From: Sphingomonas montanisoli
GTDB lineage: Bacteria > Pseudomonadota > Alphaproteobacteria > Sphingomonadales > Sphingomonadaceae
DNA: 64,000 nt
Direction of reading: 5' to 3'
Assembly (NCBI RefSeq): GCF_008274695.1
Contig: NZ_VTOU01000003.1
Span: forward strand, 983,263-1,047,262
Part shown: positions 27,900 to 36,201 of the stretch, piece after piece
Layout: the number at the start of each line of letters is the position of its first letter
Position numbering within the stretch: the stretch's first letter is position 1
The notes under the pieces: model-generated
Seen by the model: only the letters and a program-made list of their open reading frames with translations
Databases searched by the model: none
What the model was told of the DNA's origin: nothing
Translations under genes and position numbers: made by a program

Positions 27900-28478
27900 T
27901 CAGCGCGTCGCGCCCGGCTTCCATAAAATGTCGCCGCGGCCTTCGAGGTTGAGGAAGCGGGCGAGGACGAACAGGAGGTCCGACAGCCGGTTCACATAAG
28001 CGAGGCCGGCAGGGTTGAGGCGGATGTCGGCACCGGCGGCGACGGCGGTGCGCTCGGCACGGCGCGCGATGGCGCGGGCAAGGTGGACGGCGGCGGACGC
28101 GGGGTCGCCGCCGGGCAGGATGAAGCTGCGCAGCGGCGCCAGCGACTCGTTCATCAGGTCGATCTCGCGTTCGAGCCGTTCGACCTGCGAAGGGATGATG
28201 CGCAGCGTCATCTCGCCGGGGGCGAAGTCGTCATCGTCGGCCGCCGGGGTGGCGAAGTCGGCGCCGAGATCGAACAGCTCGTTCTGGACGCGCGCGAGCA
28301 TCGCGTGCTGCGCCTCGGGCATCGGATGGATCAGCGCGACGCCGATCGCCGAGTTCAGCTCGTCAATATCGCCGATCGCGGCCATGCGCGGGGCGGCTTT
28401 GGACAGGCGCGATCCATCGACCAGGCCGGTTTCGCCCTTGTCGCCGGTGCGCGTGTAGATCTTGTTGAGGCGGACCAT
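27900..28478 (-). CDS. Cob(I)alamin adenosyltransferase, PduO type
   Basis: 192-residue ATP:corrinoid adenosyltransferase that forms the coenzyme B12 upper ligand. Start KIYTRTGDKGETGLVDG is the ATP-binding signature; IGDIDELNSAIG near residue 36, the RSFILPGG turn and ARAIARRAERTAV follow as in PduO/MMAB enzymes. Length normal. It lies between the HIG1-type gene upstream (13 bases) and the aldo/keto reductase downstream, probably in one transcript. Confidence 0.94.
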   Translation of the reverse strand: MVRLNKIYTRTGDKGETGLVDGSRLSKAAPRMAAIGDIDELNSAIGVALIHPMPEAQHAMLARVQNELFDLGADFATPAADDDDFAPGEMTLRIIPSQVERLEREIDLMNESLAPLRSFILPGGDPASAAVHLARAIARRAERTAVAAGADIRLNPAGLAYVNRLSDLLFVLARFLNLEGRGDILWKPGATR

Positions 28479-28491
28479 TGCGGGTGCAGTG

Positions 28492-28716
28492 TTACTTGCG
28501 GCTCATGATGAGCAGCAGGATGACCAGGATAACGGCGATCGCCTGAAACGCGATGCGCATCCGCATCATCTTGTTCTGCTTCAGGCCCGACTGGCTGACC
28601 CCGCCGCCCTTCAGATCGGCTTCGGTGGTCTGCAAGAAGGCGATCACGCCGCGGACGAGGGCGACCACGGTCGCGAGCATCGCCGCCAGGATTGCGATGA
28701 AGAAGAAGGTGTTCAT
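28492..28716 (-). CDS. Small twin transmembrane protein, HIG1-like
   Basis: 74 residues with two hydrophobic helices (about 4-27 and 55-71) and the loop GVSQSGLKQNKMMRMRI, the signature of the HIG_1_N/twin-transmembrane small proteins of alphaproteobacteria. Homologues in mitochondria associate with cytochrome oxidase; the bacterial role is unproven. First gene of the leftward run with the adenosyltransferase. Confidence 0.85.
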   Translation of the reverse strand: MNTFFFIAILAAMLATVVALVRGVIAFLQTTEADLKGGGVSQSGLKQNKMMRMRIAFQAIAVILVILLLIMSRK

Positions 28717-28793
28717 GGGGGCTGTCTTAACCCCGCACGCGGTTCCGCGCCAGCAATGTTGCCAATCGCGCCTACGATACCGATATTCAGAGC

Positions 28794-29012
28794 ATGAACC
28801 TGATATCGATTCTCGTCGGCCTCGTCGCGCTCATCGCGGCCCTGGTCGCCTTCATCCCGCTGCTCGGCTGGATGTACTGGCTGATCATCCCCATCGCGAT
28901 CGTGGGCTTCGCGATCGGCCAGTTTTCGAAGAGCAGCGCGGGGCGCAACCTCAACCTGCTCGTCATCGTCGTCGGCGCGGTGCGGCTGAGCATCGGCGGC
29001 GGGATTTTCTAA
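28794..29012 (+). CDS. Hypothetical small membrane protein
   Basis: 72-residue hydrophobic protein with two or three predicted membrane segments (about 4-20, 22-45 and 54-70). No known domain recognised. Ribosome site is weak. It is divergent from the HIG1-type gene and is followed within 4 bases by a large palindromic repeat. Confidence 0.6.
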   Translation: MNLISILVGLVALIAALVAFIPLLGWMYWLIIPIAIVGFAIGQFSKSSAGRNLNLLVIVVGAVRLSIGGGIF

Positions 29013-29015
29013 AGT

Positions 29016-29103
29016 CTTCGTCATTGCGAGTGTGACGAAGCAATCCTTTCCGTAGTCAGGAGTGGATTGCTTCGTCGCGTTTCAGGCTCCTCGCAATGAC
29101 GAG
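29016..29103. repeat. Sphingomonad palindromic repeat element, copy 2
   Basis: Shares its ends (CGTCATTGCGAG and CTCGCAATGACGAG) with the element at 9026-9109. Here an inner 13-bp inverted repeat is perfect: 29034-29046 with 29064-29076. The whole can fold as a long nested hairpin between the convergent small membrane protein and nitroreductase genes. Confidence 0.8.
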
Positions 29104-29111
29104 GTTTACGG

Positions 29112-29684
29112 TCAGGCGTTCGGGAAGTTGCCCGCGACCGCGATCTGTTCGATCGTCTTGCGGTCGCTCTTGACCTCACGCTCGCGCAGGCCTTCCGGCA
29201 GGGTCGAGGCGTCGGCCGGGCGGCCCACCACGGCTGCGGCTTCGACGCGGTAGCGATCGGGAACGCCGAGTTCCTTGGCGGCTTCGGCGAACTCGACACC
29301 AGTCATGCCGTGCGCGGCCAGACCCATCAGATGCGCCTGGAGCGCGAGGCTCATCCATGCCGAGCCGGTATCGAAGCTGTGGCTGTGGCCGGGATGCTCG
29401 CCCATCATCGTGTCCGATACGAAGAAGATCAGCACGCCGGCTTCTTTCGCCCAGCTCTGGTTGAAGGGCACGAGGAGGTTGAGGAAGCGATCCCAATTGG
29501 CATCGCCCTTCACCGCGTAAAGCAGCGTCCAAGGCTGGTAGTTATAGGCGGACGGCGCCCAGCGCGCGGCATCGAACAGCGTGCGCAGCTCGGCCTCGGT
29601 CAGCGCGGTGCCGTCGAAAGCGCGGGGGCTCCAACGGTCGAGGAACTGGTTGTGGATCTGGGTGTCGCTGGTGCGGTCGGTCAT
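29112..29684 (-). CDS. Nitroreductase family protein
   Basis: 190-residue FMN-dependent oxidoreductase. RWSPRAFDGTALTEAELRTLFDAARWAPSAYNYQPW is the FMN-binding family start (Arg and Ser/Asn contacts), and the C-terminal helix region AAHGMTGVEF...RVEAAAVVGRPAD is typical. Physiological substrate unknown (quinones, nitro compounds or others). ATG 29684 has AAGGAG 7 bases upstream. It follows the DoxX gene on the same strand by 77 bases, a pairing common for redox-stress genes. Confidence 0.9.
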   Translation of the reverse strand: MTDRTSDTQIHNQFLDRWSPRAFDGTALTEAELRTLFDAARWAPSAYNYQPWTLLYAVKGDANWDRFLNLLVPFNQSWAKEAGVLIFFVSDTMMGEHPGHSHSFDTGSAWMSLALQAHLMGLAAHGMTGVEFAEAAKELGVPDRYRVEAAAVVGRPADASTLPEGLREREVKSDRKTIEQIAVAGNFPNA

Positions 29685-29761
29685 CGAAAATCTCCTTGGG
29701 AGCGAAAGGGGTGCCGGGCGACCGTGGGGGGGGGCAGGGGCCGCCCGGCGGGGGTGAGCGT

Positions 29762-30196
29762 TTAGCGGCGGCGGGCGTCCACGCTGTAGGCGCCGGCCCC
29801 GAAGGCGACGATCTGCAGCAGGCCACCGGCCATCGCGATATTCTTGAAGAAGTGGATGAACTGGTTCTGATCGGCGAAGTCGGCGTGGAAGCCGAGCGCG
29901 GTGACGACACTGAACAGCGCCAGGCCGGCCGCGACGATCCGGGTGCGATAGCCCGCGATCAACAGCAGGCCACCGACGACCTCGATCGCGATCGCAACGC
30001 CCAGCGCCACTTCGGGAAGCGGCAGACCCGCCGAGCGGATGTAGGCGAGGTTATAGGCCGGCGCGCTGAGCTTGGCGAAGCCCGACAGCACGAAGATGGC
30101 GGCGATGCCGACGCGGCCGATCAGCGGCAGCGCGGCGAAGGGAAGGCCCGAGCCGACGGCGACGCGGGTCGGGGCGGTGATCGTTTCGTGGCGCAT
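29762..30196 (-). CDS. DoxX family membrane protein
   Basis: 144-residue protein with four predicted membrane helices. PLIGRVGIAAIFVLSGFAKLSAP near the start, VGGLLLIAGYRTR and the FIHFFKNIAMAGGLLQI block are DoxX marks. DoxX proteins take part in membrane redox or stress processes. ATG 30196 is chosen because GAGGAG lies 8 bases upstream (30205-30210); the upstream in-frame GTG 30205 overlaps that site. Confidence 0.88.
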   Translation of the reverse strand: MRHETITAPTRVAVGSGLPFAALPLIGRVGIAAIFVLSGFAKLSAPAYNLAYIRSAGLPLPEVALGVAIAIEVVGGLLLIAGYRTRIVAAGLALFSVVTALGFHADFADQNQFIHFFKNIAMAGGLLQIVAFGAGAYSVDARRR

Positions 30197-30306
30197 CAGA
30201 TGCACTCCTCACAAGTCCGTGGGGCGCCGCGACGGCGTCCGATGGGTGGTTTGTGGGCCTCAATCCGGCTTCGAAACAGACGAATAAGATGAAACGATTT
30301 GTTCGA

Positions 30307-31194
30307 TCAAATCGAAAAGCTGTCGACGAGCAATCCGGGCAGTTCGGGTGGAAGATCGCGGGCGAGAAAGCCGATCGGGCCGATCTTCCCCGCCGCAATG
30401 CGCCCAGCGGCACCGTGGAGCCAGACGCCCCATGCTGCGGCCGCTCGAGGCTTGAGGCCCCGGGCGAGCAGCCCGCCGATCGTTCCGGCCAGCACGTCGC
30501 CCGACCCGCCGGTGGCGAGGCCAGGGCACAGGCTTGCATGGACCAACGGCGGCTGGCCCGGCGCGGCGATGATCGTCCTCGCCGCCTTGAGGACGACGAC
30601 GGCGCCGAAGCGTTCGGCGACATCCTGCGCGATCGTGGTGGGATCGTCGGCGACATGATCGCGCGGGTGACCGGTCAGCGCAGCCATTTCGCCATGATGG
30701 GGGGTGAGGACGACGCGGCCGCGATGCGCGGCGATGGCGGGGCCGAGATTGCCGGCGCAAGATATCGCGGCGGCATCGAGCAGCACCGAGCAATCCTCGC
30801 GCGGGCCGGCGAGCGCCCGGGTCACGAGTTCGGCGGTCCCTTCGCCCTCGATCATGCCGGGGCCGAGGATCAACGTGTCGCAGCGCCCGATCAGATCGAC
30901 GATATGATCGGCGGCCTCGGCGGCGATTTCGCCCAATGCATCGGCGGGCAACGCGATCATCGCGGCTTCGGGCACCAGCACGCCCAGCGCCATCGCGGCG
31001 GACGCGACCGTCGCCATCTGCAGCTTGCCCGCGCCGACACGCAGCGCCGCCTCCGCCGTCAGCCGCAGCGCGCCGGGAACGAAGGCGCCGCCGCCGACCA
31101 ACAGCACGCGCCCGCGGTCATTCTTGTCGTCGGTGCTCTCCGCCTTGGGCAGCGGGTGCGCCTTGAGCCAGGCCGGATCGAGCGCCTCGATCAT
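30307..31194 (-). CDS. nnrD: ADP-dependent NAD(P)H-hydrate dehydratase
   Basis: 295-residue ribokinase-like enzyme that restores hydrated NAD(P)H. Visible: GRVLLVGGGAFVPGA and LTAEAALRVGAGKL in the N-terminal part, TLILGPGM, LTPHHGEMAAL near residue 168, and the nucleotide loop GSGDVLAGTIGGLLARG near residue 236. It lacks the N-terminal NnrE epimerase domain that is fused in many bacteria. ATG 31194 overlaps the stop of the upstream phosphatase gene (ATGA); the frame beyond it to 31413 is not conserved. Confidence 0.9.
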   Translation of the reverse strand: MIEALDPAWLKAHPLPKAESTDDKNDRGRVLLVGGGAFVPGALRLTAEAALRVGAGKLQMATVASAAMALGVLVPEAAMIALPADALGEIAAEAADHIVDLIGRCDTLILGPGMIEGEGTAELVTRALAGPREDCSVLLDAAAISCAGNLGPAIAAHRGRVVLTPHHGEMAALTGHPRDHVADDPTTIAQDVAERFGAVVVLKAARTIIAAPGQPPLVHASLCPGLATGGSGDVLAGTIGGLLARGLKPRAAAAWGVWLHGAAGRIAAGKIGPIGFLARDLPPELPGLLVDSFSI

Positions 31195-31958
31195 CCGCGC
31201 GCTGCGACGATCGGGTCGGGTTCGTCGGTGACGGGCACTGCCTGTGCCTCGACCGGCGCGGTGACGTTGTAGCGCGCGAGGACGAGGTTGCCGTCGCGGC
31301 CCTTGGTGGGATCGAAGCGATATTCGGTGATCGAGCAATTGGCGACGTCGCCTTCGGCATCGATCGCCAGGATCGCCCGCTCGTCCATATTCTCGACGAT
31401 ATAGCGCAGGCACAGGACAACCACCTGGTGCGCAAAGATCATCACGCGGCGCCCGGAATAATGGAGCGACACGGTGTCAAGCAGCGAGCGCAGACGCAGG
31501 ATGACGTCGCACCAGCTCTCGCCGCCCGGTGGCCTGTGGTAGAATTTGCCCAGGATTCGGCGAAACTCGGCCTGTTCGGGCAGATGGTTGCGGATGCCGA
31601 GGCTGGTGAGCCCGTCGACGATGCCGAACTCCTTCTCACGCAGCCGCTCGTCGCAGCAGATCGGCTCGTCCTCGTCGGCGCCGCCGGCCGCGCGGAACAG
31701 CTTGGCGGTTTCCATCGCACGCAGATAGGGCGAGGCGATGATGACGTCGGGGCGCTCCTCGGTCGGGTTTTCGGCGAACCAGCGGCCGAGCGCGTCTGCT
31801 TGTTCGCGGCCAAGGTCGCTTAAGGGCACGTCGACGTCGCGGCCTTCGATCGCGATCCGATCATGTCCGGCGTCGTCGGCAAAATCGCGCGCGACATTGC
31901 CGGCGCTCTGCCCGTGGCGGACGATCCAGAGGCGGGCGGGCCAGCGTTGCGCCATCAT
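31191..31958 (-). CDS. Histidine phosphatase family protein
   Basis: 255-residue member of the phosphoglycerate mutase-like superfamily. The catalytic RHG is in LWIVRHGQSAGN near residue 15; SPYLRAMETA carries the second arginine, LREKEFG the acid, and the late histidine is in MIFAHQVV near residue 175. Substrate unknown. ATG 31958 overlaps the zinc peptidase stop. It is the middle gene of a three-gene leftward unit with nnrD. Confidence 0.85.
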   Translation of the reverse strand: MMAQRWPARLWIVRHGQSAGNVARDFADDAGHDRIAIEGRDVDVPLSDLGREQADALGRWFAENPTEERPDVIIASPYLRAMETAKLFRAAGGADEDEPICCDERLREKEFGIVDGLTSLGIRNHLPEQAEFRRILGKFYHRPPGGESWCDVILRLRSLLDTVSLHYSGRRVMIFAHQVVVLCLRYIVENMDERAILAIDAEGDVANCSITEYRFDPTKGRDGNLVLARYNVTAPVEAQAVPVTDEPDPIVAARG

Positions 31959-32833
31959 GCGCCCCCGAACGTGTCGCACATGCGCGGATCGCCCGAATCG
32001 AGGCCCTTCTTGAGCCACTTCTGGCGATCGGCGGCGCTGCCATGGGTGAAGCCTTCGGGCACCACCACGCCCTGCGACGCCTTCTGCAGCGTGTCGTCGC
32101 CCACTGCGGCGGCGGCGCGCAGGCCCTCCTCGATGTCACCGGGTTCGATCACGCCCTTGGTGTTGGCGGCCCAGACGCCGGCATAGCAATCGGCCTGCAA
32201 CTCGACCTTGACCTGCAGCGCGTTCGATTGGCCTTCGGACAGGCGCGCCTGCTGCTGACGTACCTGTGCGAGGCGGCCTTCGAGATCCTGGATGTGATGG
32301 CCGACTTCGTGCGCGATCACATAAGCCTGCGCGAAATCGCCCGGCGCGCCAAAGCGGGTCGACAGTTCGTCGAAGAAGCTGGTGTCGAGATAGATGCGCT
32401 TGTCGGCGGGGCAATAGAACGGTCCGGCGGCCGATTGCGCCGCGCCGCAGCCCGACTGGGTGTTGCCGGGATAGAAAGCGAGGATGGTCGGCTCGTAACG
32501 GCTGCCCGATGCCTCGAAAATCTTGCCCCAGACACGCTCGGTCGAGCCGAGGATCTTGAGCGAGGTGGATTGGACGGGGCTCTTTTCGCCAGCTTCGCCC
32601 GATCCCCCACCCGGCCGCGTATCGGCCGGACCCTGCTGCATCTGGCCTTCGGTTGCGACTCCGATCAGGCTGAGCGGGTTGATCCCCATCACCAATGCCA
32701 GGATGCCAAGGACGACGATCCCGCCGCAACCGATCCCGCCACGCCCGAAGGCGAGGCCGATCGGCAGCCCGAATCCGCCGCCGCCCGACCGGACCTCGTA
32801 ATTGGTGCTTTCCGCCTCGTCATCGAGCCGCAT
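31955..32833 (-). CDS. Neutral zinc metallopeptidase, YpfJ type
   Basis: 292-residue protein of the PF04228 family. A short N-terminal cytoplasmic part is followed by a membrane helix (about 22-52). The catalytic zinc motif HEVGHH lies in VIAHEVGHHIQDLEG near residue 178, with EIGxxAD-like ELQADCYAGVWA as the downstream zinc ligand region. The peptidase domain should face the periplasm. Substrate unknown. It heads the unit zinc peptidase, histidine phosphatase, nnrD. Confidence 0.88.
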   Translation of the reverse strand: MRLDDEAESTNYEVRSGGGGFGLPIGLAFGRGGIGCGGIVVLGILALVMGINPLSLIGVATEGQMQQGPADTRPGGGSGEAGEKSPVQSTSLKILGSTERVWGKIFEASGSRYEPTILAFYPGNTQSGCGAAQSAAGPFYCPADKRIYLDTSFFDELSTRFGAPGDFAQAYVIAHEVGHHIQDLEGRLAQVRQQQARLSEGQSNALQVKVELQADCYAGVWAANTKGVIEPGDIEEGLRAAAAVGDDTLQKASQGVVVPEGFTHGSAADRQKWLKKGLDSGDPRMCDTFGGA

Positions 32834-32935
32834 GGGCCATCCCTCTCCTGCTCCAAGCCTTTAAAGACTCCGCAGCGAGCAGGGTTCCTTGTGCCCGCGC
32901 CGATCCGCTTCTATAGGCCACCCCACCAGCGAAGT

Positions 32936-32974
32936 CGGGGAGTGGCGCAGCCTGGTAGCGCATCTGGTTTGGGA
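32936..32974 (+). tRNA. Truncated tRNA-Pro(TGG), 5' half only, prophage left junction
   Basis: Bases 32936-32974 match the 5' half of bacterial tRNA-Pro: acceptor strand CGGGGAG, D arm GCGCAGCCTGGTAGCGC, anticodon 5' stem CTGG and loop TTTGGGA with anticodon TGG. After the loop the sequence departs from any tRNA: the expected CCAG stem strand, T arm and CTCCCCG acceptor strand do not follow. The integrase gene ends 20 bases further on. This is therefore the host-phage junction (attL), with crossover at or near the anticodon loop. The 3' half should lie at attR, beyond the window. Confidence 0.85.
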
Positions 32975-32993
32975 GCCGAAACTCTACTGGCCC

Positions 32994-34130
32994 CTAGCGC
33001 TTTGAATTAGCGCGCTTTTCCACCTTATCAGCCGCCGCCGGTTCGGGACTATTCCGGGACTTCTCCGCTGCGAGCATCGCCGATCGCACGTCATCCTCGA
33101 TCGCGTGGGCGTATCGGGCGGTCGTTGAAATATCGACATGGCCGAGCAATTTCTGCGCGACTTTGAGATTGCCCGTCGCGCGCAGGATACGGGTGCCGGC
33201 GGTGTGGCGCAGATCGTGGAAGCGGAAATCCTCAATGCCGGCATCGGCGAGCGCTTGGCGCCACTTGCGCGCCCATCCCTGCTTGCTGAACGGATAGCGC
33301 TGGCCCGCGAGCCGGCGCGGGCGATCGGGACGGGGCGGTGACGGGCGTTCACACACATAGGTGAAGACGCGCGGTCCAACCTTCGGCCGCGACCGAATGA
33401 TCTCCATCATGCGCGGGGTCAGCGGAAAGCTGTGGTCGACGTGGGTGCGCTTGCCGGTTCCCTTCGTCCTCACAACGGCGCGGCCATCGTCAAGATCGAC
33501 GCGGTTCCACAGCAGCTCGATGACGGCGGTGCGACGCTGCCCCGATAGCATCGCGAATTCGGCGACGGCGGCGAGATCCTCGGGCAGCTCGGCGAACAGC
33601 TTGGCTTCCTCGGCGGGCTTCAGCTCACGCACCCGTTCCTTGGGTTCGGAGAGGCGATGCGCGCGCCACTCTGCATAGGGCGCGTCGTAACCGCTCTTGC
33701 GGATGTAGGCCCATACACGGCCGGCGATCTCAAGCTCGCGGTTGACGCTGGCGTTGCTGATCAGGGTCGCGCGCCCCTTCGCCTTTTCGCCGCGTCGCCG
33801 GGCGACATAGTTGCGCTCGATCTCGGCGAACCCGAGCTGGTGCATGAAGGTGGTGGCGCCAAGCAGGCGGCGCAAATGTTCGAGCTGCCCTTCGGTGGTC
33901 TTGGCGTTGCCTTCGAACTGACCGACCATTTCCCACCATAGGCCGAAGCCTTGGTCGAGCGTGATCTTGGGCACCACCTTGAGGCCGCTCGCGATCTGCT
34001 TGCGCAGCGTCGCTTCATAGGCGTTGGCATCGGACTTGGCCGTGCACATTGTCGAGCCGCTGTAGCGCGTGCCCTTGAACTGGAAATCATAGTGGTAGAA
34101 CCGGCTCTTGACCGGCTTATAAACGCTCAT
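32994..34130 (-). CDS. int: Phage tyrosine integrase
   Basis: 378-residue tyrosine recombinase. An N-terminal arm-binding part (KSRFYHYDFQFKGTRY start) and core-binding domain (about 55-160) precede the catalytic domain. The catalytic residues are Arg in LSGQRRTAV (199/200), Lys in the beta-hairpin RTKGTGKR, His305 and Arg308 in HDLRHTAGTR, His331 in LGHVDI and the nucleophile Tyr340 in TTARYAHA. It catalyses insertion into and excision from the tRNA-Pro site. It is the last gene of the leftward operon, 4 bases after the excisionase-like gene, with its 3' end facing attL. Confidence 0.95.
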   Translation of the reverse strand: MSVYKPVKSRFYHYDFQFKGTRYSGSTMCTAKSDANAYEATLRKQIASGLKVVPKITLDQGFGLWWEMVGQFEGNAKTTEGQLEHLRRLLGATTFMHQLGFAEIERNYVARRRGEKAKGRATLISNASVNRELEIAGRVWAYIRKSGYDAPYAEWRAHRLSEPKERVRELKPAEEAKLFAELPEDLAAVAEFAMLSGQRRTAVIELLWNRVDLDDGRAVVRTKGTGKRTHVDHSFPLTPRMMEIIRSRPKVGPRVFTYVCERPSPPRPDRPRRLAGQRYPFSKQGWARKWRQALADAGIEDFRFHDLRHTAGTRILRATGNLKVAQKLLGHVDISTTARYAHAIEDDVRSAMLAAEKSRNSPEPAAADKVEKRANSKR

Positions 34131-34134
34131 GGGA

Positions 34135-34410
34135 TCAGGCGCGCGCCCGGTCGCGCTGCGAGAAGGGGATGATCACTCCGGGCTGATGGCGCACCGGGCG
34201 GCCCTTTGGGGGCTGGGCAGGCTGGCATGGCTCTTCCCTCCGCACGCGGCTCGCAAGATAGTCGGCGCAGTCCTCTGGCCGATACATGATCTTGCGCTCG
34301 CCGAGCGCGACATACCGAATCGCGCCCGCCTTGCGTAAGCGGCGCAGCACCTTCTCGCAAACGCGCAGCTGCTCGGCGGCCTCGGCCGAGGTGAGGAGCT
34401 GGCCCGTCAT
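34135..34410 (-). CDS. Excisionase-like MerR-type HTH protein
   Basis: 91-residue protein with an N-terminal winged HTH of the excisionase/MerR type: LLTSAEAAEQLRVCEKVLRRLRKAGAI, then the wing VALGERKIMYRPEDCADYLASR. The remaining ~30 residues are basic and proline-rich. Its position directly before int and its overlap with the preceding gene suggest it is the directionality factor (Xis). Confidence 0.78.
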   Translation of the reverse strand: MTGQLLTSAEAAEQLRVCEKVLRRLRKAGAIRYVALGERKIMYRPEDCADYLASRVRREEPCQPAQPPKGRPVRHQPGVIIPFSQRDRARA

Positions 34411-34772
34411 CGCGGCAAATCTGTCGTGCGCGACAGGCGACGGACGTAATCGTCCATCATCATGCGGCCGGCGGCGCGGTCCTCTTCAATCCATCGCGCA
34501 ATCAGGCGCTGGGAGGACAGGCGCGCCTCTTTGCCGATCTCGGCATCGCGGGATCGGCCGTTGCGCGTGATGCGGTCGGCCATCGCCAGCGGCGCCAGTT
34601 GCCGCCCGCGAATGCGCAAGCGATCCTGAAAGGCCATCCGGTGCGCAGGGCAGCAAAAGAGCTGTCCCGGCTGGGAGCCTTTCAGGGGCGCAAGGCACTC
34701 CGCGCAGGCGGATGTAGTGCCGCGAGACGCCGCTTTCGCCACAGGGGCCGTTTCAGGCGGGGCGTGGTCCAC
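34407..34772 (-). CDS. Hypothetical phage protein with putative zinc finger
   Basis: 121 residues. A CAEC pair (about 23-26) and a CCPAH segment (about 41-45) form a likely Cys/His zinc site, LFCCPAHRMAF resembling the end of short DUF-type zinc ribbons. The C-terminal half (RLIARWIEEDRAAGRMMMDDYVRRL) is helical. No function recognised. It overlaps the Xis-like gene by four bases and belongs to the leftward operon. Confidence 0.7.
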   Translation of the reverse strand: MDHAPPETAPVAKAASRGTTSACAECLAPLKGSQPGQLFCCPAHRMAFQDRLRIRGRQLAPLAMADRITRNGRSRDAEIGKEARLSSQRLIARWIEEDRAAGRMMMDDYVRRLSRTTDLPR

Positions 34773-34775
34773 GGC

Positions 34776-34970
34776 CTAGACTTCGCGAAAAGCCACGATG
34801 TCGAAGCCGGTGCGGTCGCGCACATTCCACTTCCATCCGAAGATGTCGGCGATTTCGGTCGCGGTGGCGCCATTCCTCATGCGAACCTCGACGATGGCGT
34901 CGCGGGACAGGCCTGCCGGAAACGGGCCGCAGCCGGGCCAGTTAGTCCAAGGGTTGTCTGCGGCGCTCAT
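34776..34970 (-). CDS. Hypothetical phage protein
   Basis: 64 residues with a tryptophan-rich N-terminus (NPWTNWPGCGPFPAG) and a short HTH-like stretch (NGATATEIADIFGWKWNVRDRTG) that could be a small DNA-binding helix pair. Not otherwise recognised. It overlaps the DUF1643 gene by four bases. Confidence 0.65.
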   Translation of the reverse strand: MSAADNPWTNWPGCGPFPAGLSRDAIVEVRMRNGATATEIADIFGWKWNVRDRTGFDIVAFREV

Positions 34971-35560
34971 GCGGGCACCCGCCCGGCATATGGCGCTGGC
35001 CGCAGATCTCGCGGCAGATAGAGCGGGTGGGCTGGAAAGCCTTCCTTGGTCAGCCGTAGTGCATACGGCTCGCCGCCATACTGCTCAATCCAACCGAGCA
35101 TCGTTTCGTCTTGGTCAATGTGCCCACCGTGGGCACCCCAAGCGCAGACGATAACCCCTGCCCGGTCGAGCGCGTTTCGTACATGACGCTGATTGTCGGG
35201 GCCGACCGGATCGGGGCCGCTGCCCGTCATGCGCAGCACGGCGCTCGGGTCGGTCGCGCGCCACGCGAAGAGGTTGACCACCTCCATGCGGTCGTATCCC
35301 CAAGCCTTGGCGAAGGCGACGCAGCGACGAATCGTTGGATCGTCCTGATCGCCATCGGCGGTGCTGGGGTTCAACATGACGAAGAGAACCGACTTCGGCT
35401 CGCCGAGCGGCGCGCCAGCGCCGTCCTTCGCGATCGAGCCGTCATCATCTTCGAGCCAGTCCCAATTCGCGTTGGTCCCGGTGCCGCGCCATTCGCGCCA
35501 AAGGTGATAGCGGTAGTTCCCGCACGTCGAGATGACGGCGCCCTGCGACACATATGTCAT
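34967..35560 (-). CDS. DUF1643 domain protein
   Basis: 197-residue protein of the DUF1643 family, found in phages, islands and some plasmids with unknown biochemical role. The family block SVLFVMLNPSTADGDQDDPTIRRCVAFAKAWGYDRMEVVNLFAWRATDP is intact near residues 57-105, followed by CAWGAHGG. Present between an HNH gene and small unknown genes in the leftward operon; possibly an accessory or host-takeover function. Confidence 0.85.
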   Translation of the reverse strand: MTYVSQGAVISTCGNYRYHLWREWRGTGTNANWDWLEDDDGSIAKDGAGAPLGEPKSVLFVMLNPSTADGDQDDPTIRRCVAFAKAWGYDRMEVVNLFAWRATDPSAVLRMTGSGPDPVGPDNQRHVRNALDRAGVIVCAWGAHGGHIDQDETMLGWIEQYGGEPYALRLTKEGFPAHPLYLPRDLRPAPYAGRVPA

Positions 35561-36201
35561 GCGGTTCCCTTCCGAGCGAGGCGGCTCGCATGGGCGAGCT
35601 TGGCCGTGGCAAGAATTGTCGGCTTCAATTCCGGCGAGGCTTCGTCAAACGCGAGCCGCGTCTTGTGGCGCCCCCCGTTTAGCCGAGGCAAAAGGGCGCG
35701 CGGGATCTCGGCCCAATTGTTCGGATCGGTGTTGGTCCGATCGCCGTCGAGGCACTTTAGCGCCTGCCCGGCGGGCAGGGGGCCATTCGCTTCTTCCCAA
35801 CGGATCAGGTGAACGGCGCGCCAGCGCGATTGGAGTGGCAAGCCGTCGTGGATCTTGCGCTCGACGTAGCCTTCCTTGCTGAGGCGTTCGGTCCCGATCG
35901 GCTTGTAGAGCTTCACCGCGACGCCCCGACGTTCGCCGGGCTTGAACCGGGTGGCGGCGCTGTTGGGATGATAAGGCATCGTCTTGCCCTTGTTGGCGGG
36001 CACCTGTCCTTTGGCGAAATGACCGCTGCGACCAGTGCGCCAGCCCTTACGCTTTCGGAGCGCGTGCAGGTTTGCGGCCGACACGTCCTCGCGATCAAAG
36101 GCGACCGAAAAGCCGCGGTGATAATCGGCGATCGGCATCGAGCGGTTGGTTTCCAGCCAAGCAAGCTCGGCTGGGCTGTAGGGTATCGATCGCCCCTTCA
36201 C
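35557..36201 (-). CDS. HNH endonuclease, homing-type
   Basis: 214 residues. The N-terminal third (SPAELAWLETNRSMPIADYHRGF, DREDVSAANLHALRKRKGW) is a DNA-binding region seen in phage HNH proteins. The HNH_3-type core follows at about 130-170: VHLIRWEEANGPLPAG, then LDGDRTNTDPNNW, giving the His-Asn-Asn set. GTG start at 36201 overlaps the previous gene's stop. It may be a free-standing homing endonuclease or a nuclease that attacks competing DNA; no intron is seen beside it. Confidence 0.85.
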   Translation of the reverse strand: MKGRSIPYSPAELAWLETNRSMPIADYHRGFSVAFDREDVSAANLHALRKRKGWRTGRSGHFAKGQVPANKGKTMPYHPNSAATRFKPGERRGVAVKLYKPIGTERLSKEGYVERKIHDGLPLQSRWRAVHLIRWEEANGPLPAGQALKCLDGDRTNTDPNNWAEIPRALLPRLNGGRHKTRLAFDEASPELKPTILATAKLAHASRLARKGTA

